NCBI GenBank assembly: GCA_023665555.1
Contig: JAMPDR010000001.1
Coordinates: 1 to 64,000, forward strand
Direction: 5' to 3'
Length of the DNA stretch: 64,000 nt
From: Ruminococcus sp.
Lineage (GTDB): Bacteria > Bacillota > Clostridia > Oscillospirales > Acutalibacteraceae
Below are positions 44,053 through 52,214 of this stretch, one piece after another. How positions within the stretch are numbered: the first letter of the stretch is position 1; each line of letters begins with the position of its first letter. The notes under the pieces were generated by a model. That model was not told the DNA's origin. It did no database searches and was given only the letters and a program-made list of their open reading frames with translations. A program made the position numbers and the translations under genes.

Positions 44053-45141
44053 TCAGCCGTAGATTTTGTTTGCAGCAGAATAAACTGCACTGGCTTCTGA
44101 CGAAGCTGAATAAACACGAGCGTTTTCGTTGTCTGCGTAAACGTTGTTTTTGGAAAATGTAAGCACAACGATTACGGCCGCATTCAATGTTCCGGTAAGA
44201 GTACCGCTATGAACTCCATCATACTTCCAACCCTTTTTAGCTTTGATATTCTTGATTTCGTATGTTGTGCCAACTTCATGCTGCACATAGTAATCTGTAG
44301 CATTTTCAGAAACCAGCGATCCATTAATATACACATCTGCCGTACCGACTTGCGAAATGTTACCTGACGAACCACCATTAATCCAGCCGTTCAGATCCAA
44401 ATAATACTTTGTTTTTTCCCATACAGCTGTATATGTAACATCGACTTCGCCCGCCTTTGGCAATGTTCCTGTGTATGTTGTAGAACCATTCGACCACCCC
44501 TTGAACGTATAGCCATCTCGTGTCGGAGTGCTACCGAATGAAACCGATACACCGTAATCATACATCGTAGTTTTTGTTGTAATACTCTCGCCTTTAAACG
44601 TAATGTAGCAAGCACGTGTACGTGTAATTTCAAGCTGCAAGTTTTGTGAGTAGCATCTCAAGTTGTTGATATTGTCATTGGTATAATCCAATCTTAAAGC
44701 TACATATCTTTGATTTGCAGTAAAAGCTTGTTCGAAGTCAACTTCAAAACTATTTTCTGTTTGCCAATCGCTGGAATGCGAAATGGTTATAGTTTTTTCA
44801 ACTGTTTTAGAACCGCCTTTAATACTCGACAGTTTTGTACCCGAAAGAGTTCCCTGCACTTCCAATAGTCTTAGACGTGCCTTACATTTTTGTGCTGTAA
44901 CTGTATTTGTGATGAGGCGAACTCTGAACTCAGCATTAGTCAGTTTAGCACTAACCAATTTGCATGCACTCGAAATATTATCCCCGAACCATCCACACCA
45001 AATCAAATAGTCGGCATAAAACCACGATGATGTAAACGCATCCACAGTTCGGTAATCTGTACCGCCGCCCACACAACCGGATAAGTTACCATCTGCCGCC
45101 GAATAACTTGCTGTTTCCGTCTTTGTGATTGTCACTGCCAT
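44053..45141 (-). CDS. Virion surface protein with an InlB-type repeat
   Basis: The 362-residue protein has a beta-rich N-terminal half (jelly-roll-like: LRLLEVQGTLSG...VALRLDYTNDN), one Listeria-Bacteroides repeat (VSFGSTPTRDGYTFKGWSNG...YTAVWEK) and a C-terminal beta module (YVQHEVGTTYEIKNIKAKKGW). It lies between capsid and neck genes, so a head decoration or fibre role is more likely than a tail role. The same repeat type occurs in the DUF859 protein at 25,560-27,659. Confidence 0.55.
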   Translation of the reverse strand: MAVTITKTETASYSAADGNLSGCVGGGTDYRTVDAFTSSWFYADYLIWCGWFGDNISSACKLVSAKLTNAEFRVRLITNTVTAQKCKARLRLLEVQGTLSGTKLSSIKGGSKTVEKTITISHSSDWQTENSFEVDFEQAFTANQRYVALRLDYTNDNINNLRCYSQNLQLEITRTRACYITFKGESITTKTTMYDYGVSVSFGSTPTRDGYTFKGWSNGSTTYTGTLPKAGEVDVTYTAVWEKTKYYLDLNGWINGGSSGNISQVGTADVYINGSLVSENATDYYVQHEVGTTYEIKNIKAKKGWKYDGVHSGTLTGTLNAAVIVVLTFSKNNVYADNENARVYSASSEASAVYSAANKIYG

Positions 45142-45153
45142 TAAATCACCGCC

Positions 45154-45405
45154 TTACGATACAAATGTAATATGCTTCGGATCTGTTTCATTTGTAGGAG
45201 CCTGATTTGACTGACTAAAGCTCAAACCGCCTAAAACGTCATTGAGAATCTCGTTCCTCAGTTTTTGAATTTCCTCATCAACATATGTTGTGTCTGATTT
45301 TTTGCTGATTAGTGATTTCAAATAGTTAACTTTATCTTCTATTAGTTCCATAAAACGTAATAAGCTTTCATCAGTAAAGCCTTTAAGACCTTTAATAATA
45401 TACAT
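45154..45405 (-). CDS. Small helical phage protein
   Basis: The 83-residue protein (MYIIKGLKGFTDESLLRFMELIEDKVNYLKSLIS...) has a predicted coiled region and no known domain. The ATG at 45405 is preferred to an upstream GTG because AAGG is about ten bases away. It belongs to the three-gene group of possible head-surface proteins. Confidence 0.55.
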   Translation of the reverse strand: MYIIKGLKGFTDESLLRFMELIEDKVNYLKSLISKKSDTTYVDEEIQKLRNEILNDVLGGLSFSQSNQAPTNETDPKHITFVS

Positions 45406-45416
45406 GGCTGACACCC

Positions 45417-46094
45417 TTAAGAACTGAATACATTAGTCCACATTGATTGGATTTCATCAGCAGTAAACTCGACAAGATCATCCTGCTTAACATAGCCGGA
45501 CAAATCAACATCAGTTGTTCCGATGCATTCAAATGTGCCGTTTAACCAAATGTATTCTTTATATGAATCATTCGCTTTGCTGCCAAACGGAACGAGATAA
45601 ATATAGTTGCTCTCGCCTGCAACGGTTGGCACAAGTGTGTCATGATTATACTCGGTTCCCTCAAGAATTTTAAATGAGATACTTGAAAATCCCGAAACCG
45701 CACTTGCAACATAGTCTGCTACCGCTTTAGCCGAAGCTGCTTTCATAGTAGAGCTCTTATCTGTTGCCAAATCCGTAGATAACAGCGGCACCGGTATATC
45801 TACTGCCTTACCTTCAACGACAAGTGTTGTACCATTAACTTTAACCAATTCAATAACATTTTCCTGCGCATTGGAAGGTGCGTGTGAAGTTTGACTGTGA
45901 GTATAGGCATTGTCATATTTAGATTTAAGTTCATCAGTTAAGTTGTTATCGGTCATGGTTCGATAATCTGATGTACTGCCCGTTTTAAGTTCCTTTTTTA
46001 CAAAGGAATTGAAAGCATCTTTAATCAACATAAGTAATACCGTAAAAGAACTTTCGCCAAATCTTCTCGGCTTACCGTCTTCAATAACTGGCAT
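45417..46094 (-). CDS. Putative head-fibre-like protein
   Basis: The 225-residue protein contains STDLATDKSSTMKAASAKAV, a pattern seen in short phage fibres, and SFKILEGTEYNHDTLVPTVAGES. It ends with LVEFTADEIQSMWTNVFSS. A head fibre is suggested by position beside the capsid gene and by those motifs. The start at 46094 (MPVIEDGKPRRFG) has GAGGTG eight bases upstream. Confidence 0.55.
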   Translation of the reverse strand: MPVIEDGKPRRFGESSFTVLLMLIKDAFNSFVKKELKTGSTSDYRTMTDNNLTDELKSKYDNAYTHSQTSHAPSNAQENVIELVKVNGTTLVVEGKAVDIPVPLLSTDLATDKSSTMKAASAKAVADYVASAVSGFSSISFKILEGTEYNHDTLVPTVAGESNYIYLVPFGSKANDSYKEYIWLNGTFECIGTTDVDLSGYVKQDDLVEFTADEIQSMWTNVFSS

Positions 46095-46108
46095 ATTTTT
46101 CACCTCTT

Positions 46109-46627
46109 TTAATTATTCATTGTTTTGTTCCACATTTCTATAATTTCAGCTGCTGACATTTCATCCATTTCGTTTTCAAGTCCTAAATCTTCGCCTTTCA
46201 TATCACCCAGCACAGTATTACCGTTGATGGACGGTAAGTCCGTCAATTTTTCATAACTACCTCCGTTATCAACGGTAATGTCGTTGAGTTTGTCCATAAT
46301 GGTGTTGTAATTAAGAACTTCTGTTTCAGTATAAACGTAATCAGCAGGCTTGGGTCTGCTCTTCACTTTAAACTTAAACAAATTATGCGTATGAAATTCT
46401 TCGTCATCGGATAAACACATAAAAGCGATTATCTTTTTCCCACTTTGCAAAAGAATGTTAGGAACATCGACCATTCTTCTGCCGTCTTTTTCATACACTT
46501 GCACAACAAGAGCGTTTTCATCACCCTCGTTGGCGAAATGGATGTAATTATGTGTGGTATCGCTGATATATAGTTTTTGGTTCAAGTCCCACTGATAAAA
46601 GGTGGGACGACCGTTAGATATTTGCAT
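46109..46627 (-). CDS. Phage protein with baseplate/fibre-like N-terminal domain
   Basis: The 172-residue protein starts with a beta-rich region (MQISNGRPTFYQWDLNQKL) that resembles N-terminal domains of upper baseplate or fibre proteins, binding to the virion. It ends with EMSAAEIIEMWNKTMNN, related to the end of the next gene. It is immediately downstream of the capsid gene. The ATG at 46627 is preferred to a TTG two codons upstream. Confidence 0.55.
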   Translation of the reverse strand: MQISNGRPTFYQWDLNQKLYISDTTHNYIHFANEGDENALVVQVYEKDGRRMVDVPNILLQSGKKIIAFMCLSDDEEFHTHNLFKFKVKSRPKPADYVYTETEVLNYNTIMDKLNDITVDNGGSYEKLTDLPSINGNTVLGDMKGEDLGLENEMDEMSAAEIIEMWNKTMNN

Positions 46628-46682
46628 AGACAATCCATCCTTTCATCTCATGTTTCGTGGAATCTGATTCCATTTTGAATTT

Positions 46683-47876
46683 TTATTCAGCGTCACCTGT
46701 ATTATTAGAAGCTGCGTTAGTCATCGGTTCCTCAATAGCGATTGCTGAATAAACTCTTGTAAGTGCGCCTGACTTTCTGGTTTCAATCAACGACTTTTCT
46801 TGATTGAAGTCGATGTCGAAATCGGTAAAGTGAGTAACTTCACCCTTCTTTGTAGCACCAAGAGTATAGTCAGTAAGATTTACAATAAGACCGAGAAGTT
46901 TCTTAACAGAACCGTCTTCTGTCTTTCTCGTCTTATCTGCGAACTTTTCAACTGTATGAATATCGCCTACATTGAGCGCCATAGCGATATCTGAAACTGT
47001 GTTGTAAATTCTTCTGCCGTTCATGTCACGAGCAAGAAGCATAACATTGAGCATATGCGGAGTGCAGAAGAAATCGGGTTTACCTGTACCACGATACTTC
47101 TCTCTTGCATGAAGAATGGTGTTAATCATTGACTCTGCATAAATGAAGTTCTTGCCGAAATGTGCACCGGTATCAGTACCCTGAAGCTCTGTCTTCATAG
47201 CATTAATGTCAACATCAACGTGAAGAGTATAAAGATCGTTATCAAGCCAAATCGGTCTGATATGATCTTCCGGAATTTTATCGTCTGAGCCATCCTCACG
47301 ACCGTCACTGATAAGAATTGCTGTTGCAAGTTCTTCTTTCAGCATCATAAGGTCAATTCCGTACATATACGCAACATAATCGAAGTCGATATCAACTATA
47401 TCGTCTCTGTTTAAAGCATTCTTGACGTAAATTGTATAAGGATCGGTGGTTCTGGAAACCAGCTTAAAGTTGCCCGTAAGCTGTTTTTCTTTACCTTTCT
47501 TATAACCCTTCGCTCTGAGTTCCTTAATTTCACGAATATCAGCCTGACGAGTTCTGATTCTTGACATCGGAGCTTTGTGAACTTTTCGCATAACAGCTTC
47601 AACCCAACCTTGGTCATCTGTAATGAGTTCAGGTGCACCGGGTCTCACGTCCTGATAATCAGGGAACAGATCGTGAACTGAACCCTCACCTGTCTGCGCA
47701 AAGCCACCGCTAAGAGCATCATGCTGGAGATTATTGTCTTCTGCATATTTCTCCATAGCTGCTCTCAGGCTGCCGCATGAAGATGACTTAGCCATGTTAA
47801 GAATCTGCATCTGAGCCGAATGGGTAAGTACATTTTTGTCTTTTGTATCATTCTTATCGAATACATTGTGTTTCAT
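46683..47876 (-). CDS. Major capsid protein from an internal start
   Basis: Within the fusion gene, AAGGAGG (47893-47887) stands exactly ten bases before ATG at 47876 (MKHNVFDKNDTKDKNV). Translation from there would give a 397-residue capsid protein containing the complete HK97 fold (for example DIVDIDFDYVAYMYGIDLM, SALTRVYSAIAIEEP-like end). A site of that quality inside a gene is unlikely by chance at the exact domain boundary. It offers a way to set the capsid-to-protease ratio. Confidence 0.7.
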   Translation of the reverse strand: MKHNVFDKNDTKDKNVLTHSAQMQILNMAKSSSCGSLRAAMEKYAEDNNLQHDALSGGFAQTGEGSVHDLFPDYQDVRPGAPELITDDQGWVEAVMRKVHKAPMSRIRTRQADIREIKELRAKGYKKGKEKQLTGNFKLVSRTTDPYTIYVKNALNRDDIVDIDFDYVAYMYGIDLMMLKEELATAILISDGREDGSDDKIPEDHIRPIWLDNDLYTLHVDVDINAMKTELQGTDTGAHFGKNFIYAESMINTILHAREKYRGTGKPDFFCTPHMLNVMLLARDMNGRRIYNTVSDIAMALNVGDIHTVEKFADKTRKTEDGSVKKLLGLIVNLTDYTLGATKKGEVTHFTDFDIDFNQEKSLIETRKSGALTRVYSAIAIEEPMTNAASNNTGDAE

Positions 47877-48518
47877 AGTTTTGTTTCCTCCTTCTGGATT
47901 ATCATCATTTGTTTCGTCGTCTTCATCTCCCTCAAGGGTCTGAGCGACAATTGCATAAACTGCTGTTTTCTGCTTTTCACTCAAAGAATTAAAAACTTCT
48001 CCGAGTGTTTCTTCACCATCGTCTTTTTCGGATTTGCTTCCTTCTTCATTGTCATCCTTATCCGAATGAGCCAACGAAAGGGTTTCTCCTGTATAGATGA
48101 TAGCTTCTCCGTCGTGGTCATCACTGTGCGCAATTACGGATTCAATAAACGCACCGGGGTTAGCTCCTGCATGAACCAGACTGAGTTCCCTGATGTTTCC
48201 GTATGTAACATTCGGACCTTGCTGTTTTAGCTGATTCGCATAAATTGAAAGCTGATTAAGGTCTCCATGCTGAACAAGAACCTTTGCCAGTTTTCCTGAT
48301 TCGGTGTCATTGAATGAGCAATATGCGTACACGCCTTCTTCACGGTTTTCAAGCAACGCATGCCCCAAAACGTCGTCAGGTGAATCATGCTGATGATTCC
48401 AAACCAACGGTACGGTTTGTCCGTTGTTGTTTTTAAAAGCATCTTTATTAATGATTCTTCCATCGGAGCATTTAATATTGGCTTTAGTTGCCCAACCGCT
48501 AAAATCAAAATTTTCCAT
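46683..48518 (-). CDS. Prohead protease-major capsid protein fusion
   Basis: The 611-residue polyprotein has an N-terminal HK97-type (U35) prohead protease domain (about 1-140; H42 in LVWNHQH, S113 in IRELSLVHAGANP) and a scaffold-like acidic linker (about 150-214). An HK97-fold capsid protein runs from about 215. Cleavage of the linker in the prohead is expected. The ATG at 48518 has AAGGAGG eleven bases upstream; longer frames overlap the portal gene. A strong internal start at residue 215 would also make capsid protein directly. Confidence 0.9.
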   Translation of the reverse strand: MENFDFSGWATKANIKCSDGRIINKDAFKNNNGQTVPLVWNHQHDSPDDVLGHALLENREEGVYAYCSFNDTESGKLAKVLVQHGDLNQLSIYANQLKQQGPNVTYGNIRELSLVHAGANPGAFIESVIAHSDDHDGEAIIYTGETLSLAHSDKDDNEEGSKSEKDDGEETLGEVFNSLSEKQKTAVYAIVAQTLEGDEDDETNDDNPEGGNKTMKHNVFDKNDTKDKNVLTHSAQMQILNMAKSSSCGSLRAAMEKYAEDNNLQHDALSGGFAQTGEGSVHDLFPDYQDVRPGAPELITDDQGWVEAVMRKVHKAPMSRIRTRQADIREIKELRAKGYKKGKEKQLTGNFKLVSRTTDPYTIYVKNALNRDDIVDIDFDYVAYMYGIDLMMLKEELATAILISDGREDGSDDKIPEDHIRPIWLDNDLYTLHVDVDINAMKTELQGTDTGAHFGKNFIYAESMINTILHAREKYRGTGKPDFFCTPHMLNVMLLARDMNGRRIYNTVSDIAMALNVGDIHTVEKFADKTRKTEDGSVKKLLGLIVNLTDYTLGATKKGEVTHFTDFDIDFNQEKSLIETRKSGALTRVYSAIAIEEPMTNAASNNTGDAE

Positions 48519-48525
48519 TTTGAAT

Positions 48526-49764
48526 TTATCCTCCTTCTTCTGTTGATTGTGTTTCAGTATTTTCGCCGACTTCAGCCAATCTTTCATTTGACTGATTGAT
48601 GTTACTATTTACCAACTGATCAGCTTTTGGATCGTCTGATGGTTTCATACCGATTACTTGTCGGATCTCATTCGACGTCATAATCTCATTTCGTGTGAAC
48701 TTGTCCGCAATTTCAGCCATGCTGTTAACCGGTACAAGCCTGAACGGATCTCTGAAGAACAAGATCGTGTTGTGTTGTGTTCTTGCTGTTTTTGTAAGAA
48801 ACTTTCGTCTCATTTCCTCGACTATCGCCAAAACAATTGGTTCGATAGTGCGATTCATATAGTTAAGCATCGTCTGCTCGTCAGCAGTACCATCTAATAT
48901 GCTTTGAGTGATTCCTAACTGGCTGTATAGCATACTCGTCAAATACTCAATCTGCTTCATTAGATTGTTGTCGACAGGACGATTTAACTGTGTGATACGT
49001 TCGGAAGCATCTATATAACCGATACCGTATTTAGAACCGTGTAATTGTTGATCCAAATCCCTGCGGCGTTCTTCTGCTTGCTTACGCCGAGCTTCGGTTT
49101 TAATCATGTAAGGCAGCTGAATAATCATATCCAATTTTCCCGATCCGCTTTGCTCATCAATGGCGTCAAGAATGTTCAGCTTTCTAATCAGACGCTGCAT
49201 AGTAGAGTTAGGTTCGTTAATAACTGTATAAAATGGATTTTCAATGATTCCCACAGACTTTTTCGGAAGTATAAGATCTTCTTTTAAACCCGTCCGATCG
49301 TTATATACCCGAACCTTCACATCTCTTGGATACCAGTCCAATATTCTGCCCGTTCGCATAGACTCAATATCATAGCTACCTGTAGTGATGTCCATGGTTG
49401 TATCTACCGGCACCATGGCAACATCTCCATCATCAAGCATAGATAGAACTACGTCATGAATAAAAGCTCTGCCCGTCTGATCGACATTCGCTTCAAGTGT
49501 CAGGCACTTGTTCAAGCCGGTATCACGAACTGATTCAAATCTACCATTCTCATCCAATTTGCAATGATTGAGATTTATCGCTGAAACATCCAATGCAATC
49601 TTGTTATATACAGATGTGACTATCGAACGTTCATTGCCTCTCGAAAATCTCGTGCGATCCGGTCGGTAAGAATAGCCCATTCCTATATCATGGGAATAGT
49701 TTGTCGGATCCTTGTTATTCACAAATGCATTCCAACCATGCTGAAGTCTGGTTCTTATACTCAT
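48526..49764 (-). CDS. Portal protein
   Basis: The 412-residue protein matches HK97-type portals: SIVTSVYNKIALDVSAINLNH near the N-terminus, NRPVDNNLMKQIEYLTSMLYSQLGITQSIL in the wing/crown part and LFFRDPFRLVP. The C-terminal tail is acidic and polar. It forms the dodecameric entry pore at one capsid vertex. It lies between TerL and the capsid gene. Confidence 0.9.
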   Translation of the reverse strand: MSIRTRLQHGWNAFVNNKDPTNYSHDIGMGYSYRPDRTRFSRGNERSIVTSVYNKIALDVSAINLNHCKLDENGRFESVRDTGLNKCLTLEANVDQTGRAFIHDVVLSMLDDGDVAMVPVDTTMDITTGSYDIESMRTGRILDWYPRDVKVRVYNDRTGLKEDLILPKKSVGIIENPFYTVINEPNSTMQRLIRKLNILDAIDEQSGSGKLDMIIQLPYMIKTEARRKQAEERRRDLDQQLHGSKYGIGYIDASERITQLNRPVDNNLMKQIEYLTSMLYSQLGITQSILDGTADEQTMLNYMNRTIEPIVLAIVEEMRRKFLTKTARTQHNTILFFRDPFRLVPVNSMAEIADKFTRNEIMTSNEIRQVIGMKPSDDPKADQLVNSNINQSNERLAEVGENTETQSTEEGG

Positions 49765-49782
49765 TTTGAATTTTTATCCTCC

Positions 49783-51528
49783 TTAATCAAATGCATCTCT
49801 ATTAACTTTAAAAGCGACATAAGCATCCATCAGTGCCGCAACGGCGTCGATTTTATGCTCATATCGCGCTTTTAACAGTTTTCTGTTTCCGTTTGTGTCT
49901 TCCATAACAATACAGTTACCCATGGTATATGTCATGAGTTCCTCATCGAATAAGAGCATTCTGTCCTCTGCAAGTTTCTTCAACTCACCCAGCGGAACTG
50001 ATTCAGTTTTCATACCTTGAATTATTTTTTCGATTCCGAACGGTCCGTTTTCAGTCGACCAACGTTCAACAAATTCCTTAGCGTTATATGGGTCGTATCC
50101 GAAGCATCTGACATCGTAATCTCTTTCAATAATATGGTTGTCTACATCTTCATACACCTGCATCATGTCAAGCACGGTTCCCTGCATAACAATTAGCGAG
50201 CCCTCATTGATAAACTCTTCGTATTTAACACGCATTGCCATCGGCAGTTTATTCAATGTACGTTCGGTTATATAGTTTCGTGTCTTTATACCGAAAGAAC
50301 CGTTTGACAACGGAAACAAGAACGTAAAGGCACAGAAGTCATCACCTTGAGAAAGGTCAGCTCCAAGCGCACAAGGCAATTGCCAATAATCACGTTTACG
50401 ATGTTTGAGAGTTTCCTCATATGTAAAGAAGTACGTGCAGCCTTCCATTGGCAAGCCGAAACGTTTCGCAAGTATGTCATTTCTTGCTGCGGGAACTTTC
50501 TCTGCTCTCTCGACTTCACGCTGATATGTTTCATAAGTTACCGTTTTGCCGAGATTCGGGTTAGCTTTCAGCCACATTTCAGGATTTGATACTTCGTCAA
50601 CAGAATCGAGCTTGTACCACCAAATAGAAACGTGCGGGTTGATGTATTCTCCTTTGAGAATACTCATAAGTTCCATCTTGATTGTGTCGCCAACACCGTT
50701 ACGAACAGTACCTTCCGAACTGGTAGCGATAATCAGATAGTCATCGACTTTCGAAGCACCCTGCTCTATAGCACCAATTACATCTTCCTTCGTATCGCCG
50801 GAAAGCCATTCATCAACCGTGGCATACTTAACTCGCAAGCCCTGAAGTTTATCAATAGCCATCGGTCTGACTTCGAGCAACGAATTTGTAAATAGGTTTT
50901 CAATTCCTTTTTTGGTTGAAGCAAGCTTTACCCTATTAATTTTCGAACCTGTGGTATTTTGAATTGAGCCGTATGTCAAGAACTTAAACAGAGGACCTCT
51001 CGAACGAGCGATTGCTGTACGAATCGGTGACATTACTTCATCAGCCAATTTCATGGTTGGTGCTGTGGTTATCTGATGTGTAGTAGAAGTATCTACATTT
51101 TCACCATATGCTTGCATCCAAGCATCATATAAAGATTTAGCAGCACCCCTTCCAACGATGAGGTACTGCTTATTAATCAATCTTCTTTTAATTTTTCTCA
51201 GAACATAGTGACCGCCATGTCCGTTTGCATTGGGTTCATAAACGCTTCTCTCTTCGAAGTAAAACCAACTCAAAGCTGCTTCTGCCCATAGTTTAAAACT
51301 ATCGAGAAGTTTTACATCAGAGCCATCGGTCAGTGTCATTTCGTCTTCACAAAACTTAACCCAACCGTCAATGGCTTCGTCGTCATAGTAAACACCGGGA
51401 TTGGCGATCAAGTCGTCAATTCGGTTCATCTCCATGGCAACTTCTTTGTTGACTGGAATTTCGCCTCGAATTACGGCATCTCTAAACCTGCCGTAATACT
51501 TTGGTGTGGCAGTATTAGATAATGACAT
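49783..51528 (-). CDS. terL: Terminase large subunit
   Basis: The 581-residue protein is the packaging motor. The ATPase part has the Walker A-like VGRGAAKS at 125-132 and TTAPTMKLADEV. The C-terminal nuclease part begins with ALGADLSQGDDFCAF and continues to FGYDPYNAKEFVE and AVAALMDAYVAF. Length and order fit HK97/phage large terminases. The 79-base gap upstream carries the promoter of an oppositely oriented gene pair. Confidence 0.93.
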   Translation of the reverse strand: MSLSNTATPKYYGRFRDAVIRGEIPVNKEVAMEMNRIDDLIANPGVYYDDEAIDGWVKFCEDEMTLTDGSDVKLLDSFKLWAEAALSWFYFEERSVYEPNANGHGGHYVLRKIKRRLINKQYLIVGRGAAKSLYDAWMQAYGENVDTSTTHQITTAPTMKLADEVMSPIRTAIARSRGPLFKFLTYGSIQNTTGSKINRVKLASTKKGIENLFTNSLLEVRPMAIDKLQGLRVKYATVDEWLSGDTKEDVIGAIEQGASKVDDYLIIATSSEGTVRNGVGDTIKMELMSILKGEYINPHVSIWWYKLDSVDEVSNPEMWLKANPNLGKTVTYETYQREVERAEKVPAARNDILAKRFGLPMEGCTYFFTYEETLKHRKRDYWQLPCALGADLSQGDDFCAFTFLFPLSNGSFGIKTRNYITERTLNKLPMAMRVKYEEFINEGSLIVMQGTVLDMMQVYEDVDNHIIERDYDVRCFGYDPYNAKEFVERWSTENGPFGIEKIIQGMKTESVPLGELKKLAEDRMLLFDEELMTYTMGNCIVMEDTNGNRKLLKARYEHKIDAVAALMDAYVAFKVNRDAFD

Positions 51529-51545
51529 TTTTTGCTCCTATATTA

Positions 51546-51574
51546 TTGATTTTATTGTTGATATATGTTATATT
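51546..51574 (+). promoter_or_regulatory. Promoter of the plus-strand membrane gene pair
   Basis: TTGATT (51546-51551) and TATATT (51569-51574) are 17 bases apart, with a TG at 51566-51567 that makes an extended -10. It points against the late phage transcript, so the pair could be expressed in the lysogen. Confidence 0.7.
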
Positions 51575-51607
51575 TTGGATAAATATAAATTGAGGTGATT
51601 ACATTAT

Positions 51608-51994
51608 ATGGAACGTAAATTGTCCACTAAAGAGCAAGAAGAATTTTTACATAATGGCGTGGAAATAATAAAAGATTCCGATAAACATGACAATGAGCTT
51701 AGTTTCAAAAGCATGGATTTAGATGAAACCGCAATACAAGCCATAGCTGACATCGCTACTTCTGATATACCGAAAGATGAAAAAGATACTGCCATTCAAG
51801 CTGTTAAAGAGATAGTACGTGACAAAAATGTGCAAGTTGCAGAACAAAAAACAAGTAATCGTGGATCCAAAAAAATCGGCAACGTCTTATCATTTTTCGG
51901 CATAGTGGGCGCAGTGGGCTTCACGTACGTATTCACGCATAATCCGCAATTAAAAACGGCGGCATCAAGTCTTGTCAAACGTCTGAATAAATAA
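51608..51994 (+). CDS. Prophage-encoded protein with C-terminal membrane anchor
   Basis: The 128-residue protein has an acidic, helical cytoplasmic part (ETAIQAIADIATSDIPKDEKDTAIQAVKEI) and one hydrophobic segment near the C-terminus (GNVLSFFGIVGAVGFTYVF), followed by a basic tail. GAGGTG lies ten bases upstream. It is the first gene of a two-gene cassette on the strand opposite to all neighbours, with its own promoter. This is the pattern of a lysogenic conversion or superinfection-exclusion moron. The function is not recognised. Confidence 0.65.
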   Translation: MERKLSTKEQEEFLHNGVEIIKDSDKHDNELSFKSMDLDETAIQAIADIATSDIPKDEKDTAIQAVKEIVRDKNVQVAEQKTSNRGSKKIGNVLSFFGIVGAVGFTYVFTHNPQLKTAASSLVKRLNK

Positions 51995-52022
51995 TTCTTA
52001 AAGCAAGGTGGTGTAAAGTACG

Positions 52023-52214
52023 TTGAAAAATAGTAACTTGGGCTGGTATCAAAAAATAGTAGTTTTGGCTAAAAAAGTTGGCGGGCCTATTGTACTTATA
52101 CTGCTTTTGCTGATTATAGGTGGTATGCTTCGCAGTCTTGTTCCGTCGATTACTTTGATTTTGATAATAGCAATTGTATTAATCAGAAGACACAATAAAA
52201 AAGCTAATAAGTAA
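52023..52214 (+). CDS. Small two-helix membrane protein
   Basis: The 63-residue protein starts at TTG with AAGGTGG eleven bases upstream. It has hydrophobic segments at about 17-33 (VGGPIVLILLLLIIGGM) and 37-54 (SLVPSITLILIIAIVLI) and a basic C-terminus. It follows the other plus-strand gene by 28 bases and ends exactly where the converging minus-strand gene ends. Probably a partner of the upstream protein at the membrane. Confidence 0.6.
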   Translation: MKNSNLGWYQKIVVLAKKVGGPIVLILLLLIIGGMLRSLVPSITLILIIAIVLIRRHNKKANK

